From assembly GCA_944989445.1 (NCBI GenBank), contig CALYLW010000018.1, forward strand, positions 2,212,430 to 2,276,429: 64,000 bases of DNA. The letters run 5' to 3'. Shown here piece by piece: positions 1-10,189 of this stretch (position 1 is the first letter of the stretch; the number at the start of each line of letters is the position of its first letter). Made by a program: the position numbers and the translations under genes. Under the pieces are notes generated by a model, which saw nothing but the letters and a program-made list of their open reading frames with translations, was not told the DNA's origin and searched no databases. The DNA comes from Ampullaceana balthica. Lineage: Eukaryota; Mollusca; Gastropoda; Lymnaeidae.

Positions 1-144
1 AACTCATAGTTTAACATGGTTTCAAGATAACTCATAGTTTAACATGGTTTCAAGTGAACTCATAGTTTAACATGGTTTCAAGTGAACTCATAGTTTAACA
101 TGGTTTCAAGTGAACTCATAGTTTAACATGGTTTCAAGTGAACT
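1..144. repeat. 28-bp minisatellite
   Basis: Five nearly identical 28-bp units beginning aactcatagtttaacatgg, with a partial sixth. It may continue beyond the left edge. It lies just downstream of stomatin exon 3, in the next intron. Confidence 0.95.
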
Positions 145-230
145 TGACTAGAGACTTTTGTTTCAGCTGAGTATATATTGCAGCAGACGACAACAGGGCA
201 CACCTATGAATGAAACAAGCGCCTGCTTAC

Positions 231-303
231 CTGGGCCCTTGGCTCCACCGGGCAGAAGCCTCCCCAGTCTGAAAATGACGGCTCTCTCATACTCCTGGAC
301 GAC
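231..303 (-). CDS. Stomatin/MEC-2-like protein, exon 3 (start of PHB domain)
   Basis: Minus-strand coding exon of 73 bp. It translates as [16 protein letters not shown] followed by LPGGAKGPG, the signature opening of the band-7/PHB (stomatin) domain just after the membrane hairpin. The acceptor is ctgcag at 304-309 and the donor is gtaagc at 225-230. It enters in phase 0 and leaves in phase 1. Stomatin-family proteins are oligomeric inner-leaflet membrane scaffolds that regulate ion channels; nematode MEC-2 and mammalian STOML3 act in mechanosensation. The preceding exon (1424-1530) ends in phase 0 with codons for IK, giving the family's usual [10 protein letters not shown] junction. The rest of the PHB domain lies beyond the left edge. 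Family assignment is strong; which paralogue is unknown. Confidence 0.93.
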
Positions 304-746
304 CTGCAGGTGGACAACAAACATGTGGTCAGCAGGTGTTGAACCTTACTGCCGTCAGCGGTCGGTGTATGTGTTATTCCGCGCAGGTGCAAGTGACTAT
401 TAAATTGCGATTATAACCAGTGAAACTTTGAAGGCATAGAGATATTCCCGGCGCTATCCGAAGATAATCGTGTGGGTCATAGATACGTCTTTCAAGAAGT
501 TAATGATTGAATTATCCTCCCTTGATAGCGACTTGTACCGTGATACATTAGACTAGCAGGTTAGAGCTTACGTCTTATTGACTTATTGATTTGGTGGGTT
601 TATCAAACTCTAGGAATTCTATAGTTGTTTCCACTAATGGTTTCAAAGCTTCGCTGTCATAAAGTGTTAAAAAACAATAAGGTTACATTGTTGGAGTAAG
701 ACACCAAAGCAAATAGACTTTGGGGAAAACTCCCTCTCGACATAGG
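304..746. other. Stomatin intron sequence, nothing recognised
   Basis: Unique-looking intron sequence between exon 3 and the 22-bp array. I see no conserved open frame, RNA gene or repeat in it. Confidence 0.5.
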
Positions 747-1262
747 GTCAAATCATGTAGGACCAAAGGTAAAATCGTGTAGGACCAAAGCTCAAATCAT
801 GTAGGACCAAAGCTCAAATCATGTAGGACCAAAGCTCAAATCGTGTAGGACCAAAGCTCAAATCGTGTAGGACCAAAGCTCAAATCGTGTAGGACCAAAG
901 CTCAAATCGTGTAGGACCAAAGCTCAAATCGTGTAGGACCAAAGCTCAAATCGTGTAGGACCAAAGCTCAAATCGTGTAGGATCAAAGCTCAAATCGTGT
1001 AGGACGAAAGCTCAAATCGTGTAGGACCAAAGCTCAAATCATGTAGGAGGACCAAAGCTCAAATCGTGTAGGACCAAAGCTCAAATCATGTAGGACGACA
1101 GGTCAAACCATGTAGGACCAAGATTCAAATCTCGCAGAACAAGGGTCAAAACATGTAGGACCAGGACTTTAATCATGTAGGACCAAGGGTCAAACCTTGT
1201 AGTACCATGGCTTTTATCATGTATGACCACGGGTCAAATCATGTTGGACCAGGGTAAAAACA
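747..1262. repeat. 22-bp minisatellite
   Basis: About 23 copies of a 22-bp unit containing cgtgtaggaccaaagctc. The central units are near-perfect and alternate cgtg/catg; they decay gradually after about 1085. It lies in the intron between stomatin exons 2 and 3. The core tgtaggacca resembles the degenerate array at 15600-15770. Confidence 0.93.
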
Positions 1263-1423
1263 CGTAAGAGTAAAGAGTCAAAGAGAAGGGTTTATAATTT
1301 AAAGGGTTTTTAAGGGACTTTAAGAAGAGTTCAAGCATTAATTTAACAATACGGAATTCAAACATTTTACGACTTAAACCTTTGCAATGTCACGCTAATT
1401 TGTTCATTCGTTCGGGACTTTAC

Positions 1424-1530
1424 CTTGATCGTGGCGCACAGTGAGAAAGGGAAGAAGATAATGACCAGGATGTAGGCGAGTACGGTCAGGATGATGGCAC
1501 AGCAGCCGTTGTCTTGGGGACTGTTGTTAG
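1424..1530 (-). CDS. Stomatin/MEC-2-like protein, exon 2 (intramembrane hairpin)
   Basis: Minus-strand exon of 107 bp, entering in phase 1 (acceptor ttccag, 1531-1536) and leaving in phase 0 (donor gtaaag, 1418-1423). It encodes about 35 residues: a polar stretch with paired cysteines (NGCCAII), then a hydrophobic segment LTVLAYILVIIFPFSL and CATIK. Stomatins carry one hydrophobic hairpin here that dips into and out of the inner leaflet, with a conserved proline that bends it; the FP in IIFPFSL is in the right place. The cysteines are plausible palmitoylation sites (inference). The entry phase fits both candidate upstream exons (27356-27764 and 21220-21316). Confidence 0.92.
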
Positions 1531-1628
1531 CTGGAAATTAAACAAAAAAACCTTTTTTAAAAAGCATATCAGATTCTACTTCTATTGCAGAAGGTTCTTG
1601 AAGACAAACGTTTTGATAAGAATGCACT

Positions 1629-1836
1629 GACCATGTCGGTCTTTTGGCAAGTGACGCAGCATACACAGGCCACGGCTATGTGGCGATTGTACCACACAAG
1701 CCGCCGTTTGTTTTCTTAACTAAATTAAGGTACCCATTCGGAGCTGGCTAAACTTTGGGACACACTTAGCCTCGGGAGCAAGCACGTGACTCTCCGTACG
1801 CCAGCCGAACACAAAGGCCGCTCGACCACCGTGCCA
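1629..1836 (-). mobile_element. Diverged tRNA-derived SINE copy
   Basis: On the minus strand it begins with a tRNA-like head containing TGGTCGAGCGG (box A). A body shared with the SINE at 28052-28316 follows, for example cacttgcca with the gtggcctgtg segment. Box B is decayed and the LINE-like 3' tail seen in the other copy is missing, so this is an old, 3'-truncated copy. Confidence 0.65.
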
Positions 1837-1930
1837 TTTAAATGTTTTGATCGTTGTTAAATTTTGTTGGTCATGTTACCTAACATTTGTGTTTTAATAA
1901 TTTTTTAAAAATAATAAAACATCTACACTC

Positions 1931-2137
1931 CAATGTTTCCTTTAAGCTGCGCGGCTACAAAAACATATGACCAACACGCGCAGCAGTATGGAATTACCGC
2001 GCAGAAAACTTTGATAAGGATAATATAATATATTTGATTGTGGGGTGCACTATTTTGCACAACAATGGATGCTTGTGCAACTTTGCGTGCGAGTGTGTTA
2101 TTTTGTTGACGGACCAACGCAACTTAAGGGAGCATTC
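1931..2137. mobile_element. Short inverted-repeat MITE, family A copy 1
   Basis: About 207 bp bounded by caatgtttcctttaagctg on the left and its approximate reverse complement cttaagggagcatt on the right. The same sequence recurs at 12569-12781, 17411-17600 and 40321-40525. The interior has ttgataaggataa and tgtgcaactt blocks common to all copies. No clean target duplication is visible here. Confidence 0.7.
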
Positions 2138-2440
2138 CTGCACCATCTATTCCATAATGCTACATGGCACTTTCAGCCATCGACCAATGGTAGCGTGGAA
2201 AAAAAACAACAAAGAAGACTTTTGAAAAGAAAATTTCCCATAAAGCCCATTAATATCTTCTTCCAGGAATAAACCAATCGATATGGCGTGAGTCACTCCT
2301 GGGCCGATGTCTAGTTCTTATCATTTATTTTCCCCCTTAAACTGTTTTTTTTTCGTTCTTGGCTTATAGTGTAGACAGGGGCATGCACCCCAAGAAGAAA
2401 ACTTGTCAATTAACCCCCAAGCCCCCACCACTCTTTTCAC

Positions 2441-2665
2441 GCTAACCTCATTATAGTCATGAGTTAATTGATACATGAGAACCAGGCTAACCTCATTATA
2501 GTCATGAATTAATTGATTAATGAGAACCACGCTAACCTCATTATAGTCATGAGTTAATTGATACATGAGAACCACGCTAGCCTCATTATAGTCATGAATT
2601 AATTGATTAATGAGAACCACGCTAACCTCATTATAGTCATGAGTTAATTGATTAATGAGAACCAA
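2441..2665. repeat. 45-bp minisatellite
   Basis: Five 45-bp units beginning gctaacctcattatagtcat. Two subtypes (gagttaattgatacatgag and gaattaattgattaatgag) alternate. The unit length is divisible by three, so the minus strand is open by default; not a gene. Confidence 0.92.
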
Positions 2666-2934
2666 ATAATTATTTTCTATTAATTCCGTCTAATCATATT
2701 TAGCTAAACATTCTTTTGTAAAAAGTGGTCTGGAAAAGGTCTGAATGACACCCGTTAATTGATACACTTTACTATTTGATTGTGTCATACCAATTTAATG
2801 CACAGTTTCATTTAATTATATCGCGAACATAGATTTAATGCAATGAGTTCAGCAAACTGTGATTTAAATACTCTCAAGGTCAATCAAAAAGTATTTTAAA
2901 ATCCAAGCTCAAAAGAATACATAAACTGCACAAC

Positions 2935-3212
2935 TTATCTTATCTTATCATCTTATCTTATCTTATCATCTTATCTTATCTTATCATCTTATCTTATCTT
3001 ATCTTATCATCTTATCTTATCTTATCATCTTATCTTATCTTATCATCTTATCTTATCTTATCTTATCATCTTATCTTATCATCTTATCTTATCATCTTAT
3101 CTTATCTTATATTATCATCTTATCTTATCTTATCATCTTATCTTATCTTATCATCTTATCTTATCTTATCATCTTATCTTATCTTATCTTATCATCTTAT
3201 ATTATCTTATCT
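2935..3212. repeat. (TTATC)n microsatellite extending a LINE 3' tail
   Basis: About 280 bp of TTATC pentamers with a recurring atcatc variant about every 13-18 bp. It abuts the 3' end of the LINE fragment at 3213-3432, whose relatives also end in GATAA repeats on their sense strand. Confidence 0.93.
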
Positions 3213-3560
3213 GTTACAGACGCTCCTTCCATACAGAAGATTATTGCATCCTACGCGTATCTATGGTTTGTGTGTAATCCTGCATACTTATTAGAGTTTT
3301 AAATGGGGATAAAGTGTTGGTTTTCCTGGCTTCTTCAGGCAACCCATTCCACGCCCTAATTCCGGACGGGAAGAACGAGAATGTGTATGTGTTTGTTCTT
3401 GCACATGGAATAAGAAATGTGTTTTTTTTCATTATCTCTATCTGAGGGTTGTATTATATTATCTTAGTGTTGTATTTCCAAGTTAGAATTAATTGCCTTA
3501 TTTAGGATTAATAATTTTCTCATTCTCCTTCTACCCTTTAGTGTTTTTAGGTTTAATGTA
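3213..3560 (-). mobile_element. 3' end of a CR1/Jockey-like LINE
   Basis: The minus strand encodes ...NTFLIPCARTNTYTF, FFPSGIRAWNGLPEEARKT and a terminal MQDYTQT, the typical C-terminus of a reverse-transcriptase protein. It is close to the copy at 45540-46300. The short 3' UTR ends in acagacgctccttccatac and passes into the GATAA microsatellite. 5'-truncated, so dead. Confidence 0.8.
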
Positions 3561-3989
3561 GCTCTCGTACCGATTAAAAAAATTATGTTCGATTAATCGG
3601 GAATAATTAATCGATTAAGAATTGTTCTCCTCGTCTGGAATCCGGGCGTGGAGTGGGTTGCATGATAAAACCAGGATAACCAACACACTATCAACCTTGT
3701 AAAATCTAATAAAAATGCAAGACTACACATATACCATGAATAAGTGTATGGCGCAATAACCTTGTAAATAACAGGAGCGTTTGTAATTTTTAAAAAAAAG
3801 GACAAGATACTTCTCTTCATTATAAATGTTTAACAAATATTTAACATTAAACATTATATGTCTTATTAAATGTCTGTCTTTGTTAAAAGAAATGGGCTAT
3901 CAAAGTCATATTGTTTTATAAGCTTTTATCTTCAGCTTGTATTTTTAACTGGTTTAGCTACTCAAAAAACAACATAGGGCCGAGAGAAT

Positions 3990-4136
3990 GAAACAAATAA
4001 TAACAAATAATTCAAATTTTATCTAAAACACACATGACGTCACACATGGCCTGACCCCCCTCCTCTTGTCACAAACTGTCACACTATCTACACCCACTCC
4101 ACCCTCCGGAGCGTGACGTACTTTATGGACGCCCCC
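3990..4136. mobile_element. Truncated Harbinger-like MITE
   Basis: Matches the right half of the complete element at 19512-19784, including cacaaactgtcacac and the end gcgtgacgtactttatgga. The left half is absent. The terminal bases have drifted. Confidence 0.75.
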
Positions 4137-4186
4137 AAACTAAAATACGAATCGGTGAAAGAAAATTACCAAACGTTTTCCCCCGG

Positions 4187-4222
4187 ATTATATATATATT
4201 TTTTAAAAAATATATATATACA
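4187..4222. repeat. AT-rich perfect hairpin
   Basis: Palindromic tatatatatttttt / aaaaaatatatatata stretch able to form a cruciform. No function is implied. Confidence 0.6.
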
Positions 4223-4778
4223 TGTATCTATTTTTACCTGGTTGAGGGGAAAGTTCAAAATTTTGTTTGTTTAAAATGTAAGCTTGAACAAGAAATAAGG
4301 GTGCAATTTTTGTGTGTTATATTTTCATCCTTTGCTAGTTTATTCTATCGGTGTTGCGTTGCGTTAGACATAACAGATCACCCCGTTGTCGGGCTGTTGG
4401 TGTATTCTGTCTCTACACGCAGGGTCTTGCAGCGCGGTTTGTTAGTCAGTCTATCAGAAGCCCAATGTTGTTTTTTTTTGTTGTTGTTTTTTTAGGACCA
4501 TTTCTTCAAGTGGCTAAAGAATGGGGGAAGGCAGTAGCAGGGTCGAAACTTATAAATATTCACGGAAATATGAATTTGTGGTATCATGTGATGTGGGTAG
4601 TTAGGTGGGAGGAAGGAAGAGGCCACTCAAAAAATCGTTGAAATTGGTGAGGGAAAGGATGGTGTTTTTAGCATTGACTTTTTCACCATAAGTGAGTCGA
4701 CTAGTGAAAGCTGTGAAGCTAGTGAACCTTATATTGAGGCAGTGGCAAATAATGGTTCATGCAGTTGACGGGAGACAC

Positions 4779-4942
4779 ACATATAAACACATATAAACAC
4801 ATATAAACACATATAAACACATATAAACACATATAAACACATATAAACACATATAAACACATATAAACACATATAAACACATATAAACACATATAAACAC
4901 ATATAAACACATATAAACACATATAAACACATATAAACACAT
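4779..4942. repeat. Perfect 10-bp minisatellite
   Basis: Sixteen consecutive identical copies of atataaacac (4781-4940). The absence of any mismatch suggests a recent expansion or ongoing homogenisation. All three minus frames are open only because of the repeat. Confidence 0.97.
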
Positions 4943-5550
4943 TCCACAGTCATAAAATACCAATTTCCGCGTAGCGAAAAAAATGAATTTTCATAAAGTT
5001 TATAATGTTAAGCTAATTTTATATTTTGTTATTTCATTGGATCTAATAAACACACAGAGGCACACAGACATATATTATAAGACTATTATAGTAGGATCTA
5101 AAGAATGATCAACACGCATGCTAATTAATTTTTTTTACATAAATATAAAACAAAAACCGAGAAGTATTGTGTAGCTACGTTTATCATTGAGAATATCACG
5201 CTAAAATTGTCTGAGTGATCAATGTACTACACAGACAGCACAACATAAATTGAATTGAGCAAGTATTAAACAATTTAATAGCTTACAAATTAATATAACA
5301 AATTAAAATATACGAACAAAACTATAGCGTTATCATAAAAATATATCTTTAACGAAATGACTCGTTTAACAATCAAGTAGTTCTACTCAATGCTTTTTAT
5401 TTTTAATTTTTAAAAAACGTAAAAAAAATGTTTTTGACTATGAATCCTTTAAATACGAGACAAAACTAAAAAGAATGTTCATTATAATACGCATCGCACG
5501 ACATTTCAGAAATCCAAAATTTGAGTTATGTCTCAAATATATGAAGGATT

Positions 5551-6384
5551 ATATGCGTAGAGCCCAAAATCACTGTCAACACTGTGCACCGGTTCACATA
5601 CCTAGGCAGCACACTGTCTCATAATGTCACCATCGATGACGAAGTGAACGTCAGAAATGCCAGAGCCAGCTCCACTTTCGGCAGGTTGTACCCTAATGTC
5701 TGGAAAAGAAGAGGCATTACCATCCAGACCAAGCTGAAAGTGTACAGGGCAGTGGTGCTCCCCACACTGCTATATGCTTGTGAAACTTGGACTGTTTATC
5801 AGCGCCATGCAAGAAAGCTTAACCACTTTCATATAACAAGCCTCAGGAAGATTCTCGGCATAAAGTGGCAGAACAAAATTCCAGACACAGTGGTACTGAC
5901 CAAGGCAGGCCTCCCCAGCATCTTCACCCTCCTGATGCAGACCCAGCTTCGCTGGGCAGGGCACGTTGTCCGAATGCCAGACGAGAGACTGCCAAAGAGA
6001 ATCTTCTATGGTGAGCTCCAGTATGGCCAGCGGTCCCACGGTGGGCAAAAGAAACGCTTCAAAGACGCACTAAAAGCCTCAATGAAAACGTTTGCTATCA
6101 ATCCAGACACGTGGGAACGAGCTGCAAAGGACCGATCCACCTGGCGCTCTTCCATCCACGAAGGTGCCAGGTCATGCGAGGCAAACCGGATCACCGCCGC
6201 AGAAAAGAAGAGGCAAGTCCGAAAGGCCCATGCTGTCAACCGTCCAGGAGATGTTCCACTCGTCCCTTGTCCCTTCTGTTCCCGAACCTTCCGTGCAAGG
6301 ATCGGCCTAATCAGCCATCTGCGCACGCACAGACAACCCTCGGATGACTAGAGTGGTCCTCGTCGTATCGACGGACGAACGAAC
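5551..6384 (+). mobile_element. 5'-truncated LINE with 3' zinc-finger domain
   Basis: Insert flanked by atgaaggatt at 5541-5550 and 6385-6394, a target-site duplication of at least 10 bp. The element keeps the last third of its reverse-transcriptase protein and a very short 3' end (cgtatcgacggacgaacg) without a poly(A) tail. A relative lies on the minus strand at 30716-31986. Confidence 0.85.
5563..6351 (+). pseudogene. LINE reverse-transcriptase C-terminal fragment with C2H2 finger
   Basis: Intact reading frame of about 260 codons but truncated at the 5' end; no true start (the frame enters at EPKITVNTVHRFTYLG). It contains LKVYRAVVLPTLLYACETW and RWAGHVVRMPDERLPKR, hallmarks of the thumb/connection region of LINE reverse transcriptases, then a basic stretch and a C-terminal C2H2 finger (CPFC, 12 residues, HLRTH) before the stop at 6349-6351. 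The RT active-site region is missing, so it cannot encode an active enzyme. The frame is uninterrupted, suggesting a fairly young insertion. I do not assign a clade firmly. Confidence 0.85.
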
Positions 6385-7020
6385 ATGAAGGATTTATAGT
6401 AAAAAAAAACCTCTACAGTCTGCCTGCTAAATTTCAGCTCGATTTGATCACAGGAAAAGGGTTATAAAAACACATTAACAATTAATAGCATTTACATTTA
6501 CAGATCGGGAATATATTTTTAAAAAGTATAGTCAATATACAACGCACCTCACAGCGCAACAGGAAAGAATTAAAAAGGTTGTTCAATATAATAAGCACCA
6601 CGACACTCTAGCACAAAAATTAAAATGCTACATAGAGATAAATAGAGATAATCTAAAAATTCATTAACTTGATTACAGTACATTTGATCAATCTGAAATT
6701 TTGATACATCATTTTTATCATCGGCACGAGTCTGCCTGCAAAATTTCCGCTCGCTAGCATACGAGGAAGTGGGTTAAAAATCGATCCATAGTTTTTTCGG
6801 CAAGCAAGGCCTCAATCAATCAATTATGAATTATGAGAGAATGTGACCAATTTCAGTTAATTATTCTTTAACCAAAGGCGCTATGCTATGTTGAAATAAG
6901 AGGCGCTCAAATGAATTAAGCATTGCAAAAAAAAACAATCAACTTCAAATACATTTCAAAATGCAACACATCGCATGAGAAAACCTGGCATTTCAAGATT
7001 TCCCCGAGTAGACAGTCGAG

Positions 7021-7229
7021 CAGAGATTGAGACTGGCTGATTACAGAGATTGAGACTGGCTGATTACAGAGATTGAGACTGGCTGATTACACAGATTGAG
7101 ACTGGCTGATTACAGAGATTGAGACTGGCTGATTACAGAGATTGAGACTGGCTGATTACAGAGATTGAGACTGGCTGATTACAGAGATTGAGACTGGCTG
7201 ATTACAGAGATTGAGACTGGCTGATTACA
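7021..7229. repeat. 23-bp minisatellite
   Basis: Nine near-identical 23-bp units containing gattgagactggctgattac; one unit has acac instead of acag. Confidence 0.95.
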
Positions 7230-7330
7230 GTGAGTACGTCTAAAGAAATCTACATCTCATAACTACAAAAAGACCCCACGAAATGATAAAAAACATAGCA
7301 CACGAAAATAAAAGAGCAACATACTCATTG

Positions 7331-7491
7331 GACAGGTCAGTTTTTATACTTTAAATTAGACAAACATGTCACTGATGACCAATAGACAGGTCAGTTTTTA
7401 TACTTTAAATTAGACAAACATGTCACTGATGACCAATAGACAGGTCAGTTTCTATACTTTAAATTAGACAAACATGTCACTGATGACCAAT
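7331..7491. repeat. 54-bp direct repeat, three copies
   Basis: Three almost identical 54-bp units starting gacaggtcagtttttatact. Confidence 0.95.
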
Positions 7492-7537
7492 ATTTATTTC
7501 AAGCTGTGTTGTGAACTCTTCGATGTAGGGTATGCGG

Positions 7538-7722
7538 AGGTGATGTTTTTGAGTACTCTGTGTTGGAAAATGTGGAGGTGGTATTTTGTGTACTCTGTGT
7601 GTTGGGAAATTTTGAAGGTGGTGTTTTGAGTACTCTGTGTTGGAAAATGCAGAGGTGGTGTTTTTGAGTACTCTGTGCATTGGAAAATGTGGAGGTGGTG
7701 TTTTGAGTACTCTGTGTGTTGA
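7538..7722. repeat. ~38-bp imperfect tandem repeat
   Basis: About five units with gagtactctgtgtgttgg and a variable gtggaggtgg part. Diverged. Confidence 0.8.
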
Positions 7723-7818
7723 AAAAGAAAAAAAATATCGTTTTATTTTAGGAACGTGTGTGGATTTGTGTTTTGTGTGTCGGGTTGTAGGGTGAATGAA
7801 GCTAGTGGAATGAGACGA

Positions 7819-7960
7819 GGATACTCCTGTCAGTGGGCAAAGGAGGATACTCCTGTCAGTGGGCAAAGGGGGATACTCCTGTCAGTGGCAAAGGGGGATA
7901 CTCCTGTCAGTGGGCAAAGGGGGATACTCCTGTCAGTGGCAAAGGGGGATACTCCTGTCA
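7819..7960. repeat. 26/27-bp minisatellite
   Basis: Six copies of ggatactcctgtcagtggca with one- or two-base length variants (gtggc / gtgggc). Confidence 0.92.
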
Positions 7961-9390
7961 ATCGGCTTGTGACATTTCTGTACTAGGTAGGGAGTGTATG
8001 AACCTTGTGGCAAGAAGAGTGATATACCTATCAGTACGCTTGTGACAAAATACAAAACCTCATTGCCACCATACGAATAACTCTATCTCTTCACTTGTTG
8101 ACGCATTCTCGTTCACAACTACATTTATTTTCGACTGCACTGATCACCCTCCCCCCTCACACACACACAGACTTCCTACAAAACTTCTTAACAACCCAGG
8201 CACTTAAAAACCCATGCACTTAACAACCCATGCACTTAACATCCAGGCTACACTTTTTTTACCCTCCCCCCTAAACAACCCCCCTTCCACGACGTCATGC
8301 ACGAGAAGTAAAGCCACGACCTCTTGCGAATCTTTCCTTGCCGCTGAGTTTATTTTTGGTGTTCAATCTTCGGTTATTGTGTTGACTGATTCCCGGCACG
8401 TCTTCCAGAGTTTGGCCCACACCATCGAGCGGTCGAAATAACCACGGCCCACGTCTCCGCGTCCTTCTGTGGCTCCACATCTCCCCAGAAATTTGCCCAA
8501 ACTTACAGGCATGAATTTTACTTGTCTTCTTGGGGGTTGAAGGAATTATGAAGGAAATTTTCTAAACATCATTTGCCGAATCTGGGTTTATTATATGCAA
8601 CGTTTTCGGATTTGGCAAAAACAATGTTGAGAAAACAAACCGCTAAGCTTTCATGAGTGCGAAATGTAAAAACTAAAGCATAAAATATATACAAATGCGT
8701 TGGGTGATGAAGTACAAAACATGAAATGAACAGCCAGAGTGGTGTCGTCACATTAGTACTGGGTCTAAAAATGTAACCTTTTAAACCTTTTAAACTAACA
8801 TCAAGTAATCATCATTAAGTGTACGCTCCATTTCTTTTATTAGATATGATTCTCAACAATACCAACAGCAAGGACATCTTTCCAACTTGAGAAATGTGAA
8901 ATAGGCATGAACAACATCAACAACAAAGTAATTAAATTTATTGAAATAGATTCATAAGAGCTAGATCTATCCAAAAGGATATTCTTTGTATAAGCCGCGT
9001 TGAAAAGATTGGTTGGCGTAATTGTAAAAACGAATTTGTACAACAAAGCTATGACATTATTATTAGGTCTCATGAAATTTGCTATTATATAAAACGCATG
9101 TTGTTTGGGGATATTTAAGGGGTTGGTGGAAATGGCAAATCGCTACTAGTAAATATTTTGCTTGAATACAGCTGCATTCTAAAAGAAAAATATATTACAG
9201 AAAAATCAAGATCTAAAAAATTGCTCAAATTATATGATAATCTCAAAGTCAAAATAATCTCCATCTTAGGCAGTGTGAGATGAAAACAAGGAATAAATTA
9301 TTGTTTCAATTCTTGTGCTCTGTTATAGATTTTTTAAAATGAAAGAAAGAAACGACGCTTACACATTAAGACTAAATCATTGAGTAGTAT
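7961..9390. other. Stomatin intron sequence, no gene seen
   Basis: Contains a short pair of acttaacaacccatgc repeats near 8200-8250 and a locally GC-richer patch at 8290-8480. No open frame here resembles a known protein. Confidence 0.5.
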
Positions 9391-9394
9391 TTGA

Positions 9395-9427
9395 GTACTA
9401 CAGTACTACAGTACTACAGTACTACAT
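9395..9427. repeat. (AGTACTAC)n short array
   Basis: About four copies of an 8-bp self-complementary-rich unit. Confidence 0.85.
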
Positions 9428-9559
9428 CATCATGTTCCACACTGGTGTCAGAAATCTCAACTGCATTGACCTGCGGTTCCTACGACGGGGGAATAAAACA
9501 TCTAATGATTAAACGTATGATTGTCACGTTGTGCAATCACGTCATTTCTTCGGGTTCAA

Positions 9560-10180
9560 ACTGGTGTGATTGCTCGAATGTGATAGCTCCAGTGTGATTG
9601 CTCGAATGTGATAGCTCCAGTGTGATTGCTCGAATGTGATAGCTCCAGTGTGATTGCTCGAATGTGATAGCTCCAGTGTGATAGCTCCAGTGTGATTGCT
9701 CGAATGTGATAGCTCCAGTGTGATAGCTCCAGTGTGATTGCTCGAATGTGATAGCTCCAGTGTGATAGCTCCAGTGTGATTGCTCGAATGTGATAGCTCC
9801 AGTGTGATTGCTCCAGTGTGATTGCTCGAATGTGATAGCTCCAGTGTGATAGCTCCAGTGTGATTGCTCGAATGTGATAGCTCCAGTGTGATTGCTCGAA
9901 TGTGATAGCTCCAGTGTCATTGCTCCAGTGTGATAGCTCCAGTGTGATAGCTCCAGTGTGATTGCTCCAGTGTGATTGCTCGAATGTGATAGCTCCAGTG
10001 TGATAGCTCCAGTGTGATTGCTCCAGTGTGATTGCTCCAGTGTGATAGCTTCAGTGTGATAGCTCCAGCGTGATTGCTCCCGTGTGATTGCTCCAGTGTG
10101 ATTTCTCGAATGTGATAGCTCCAGTGTGATTTCTCGAATGTGATAGCTCCAGTGTGATTTCTCGAATGTGATAGCTCCGG
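9560..10180. repeat. 14-bp minisatellite with two alternating unit types
   Basis: About 44 units of 14 bp. Two forms, gtgtgattgctcga and atgtgatagctcca, plus recombinants, alternate in an irregular higher-order pattern. From ~9920 rightwards rarer variants (ctccag, ttctcg, ctcccg) appear. It reads openly on the minus strand as a repeating heptad-like peptide, but this is a repeat artefact. Confidence 0.95.
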
Positions 10181-10189
10181 TGCGTTCAT

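Noticed and set aside
8295..8480. GC-richer patch in the stomatin intron with a short minus frame (MVWAKLWKTCRES)
   Set aside because: No donor site follows and the frame soon stops; not enough to call an exon.
9537..10189. Repeating peptide frames resembling a structural protein
   Set aside because: Generated by the 14-bp unit, with no flanking splice or start context.
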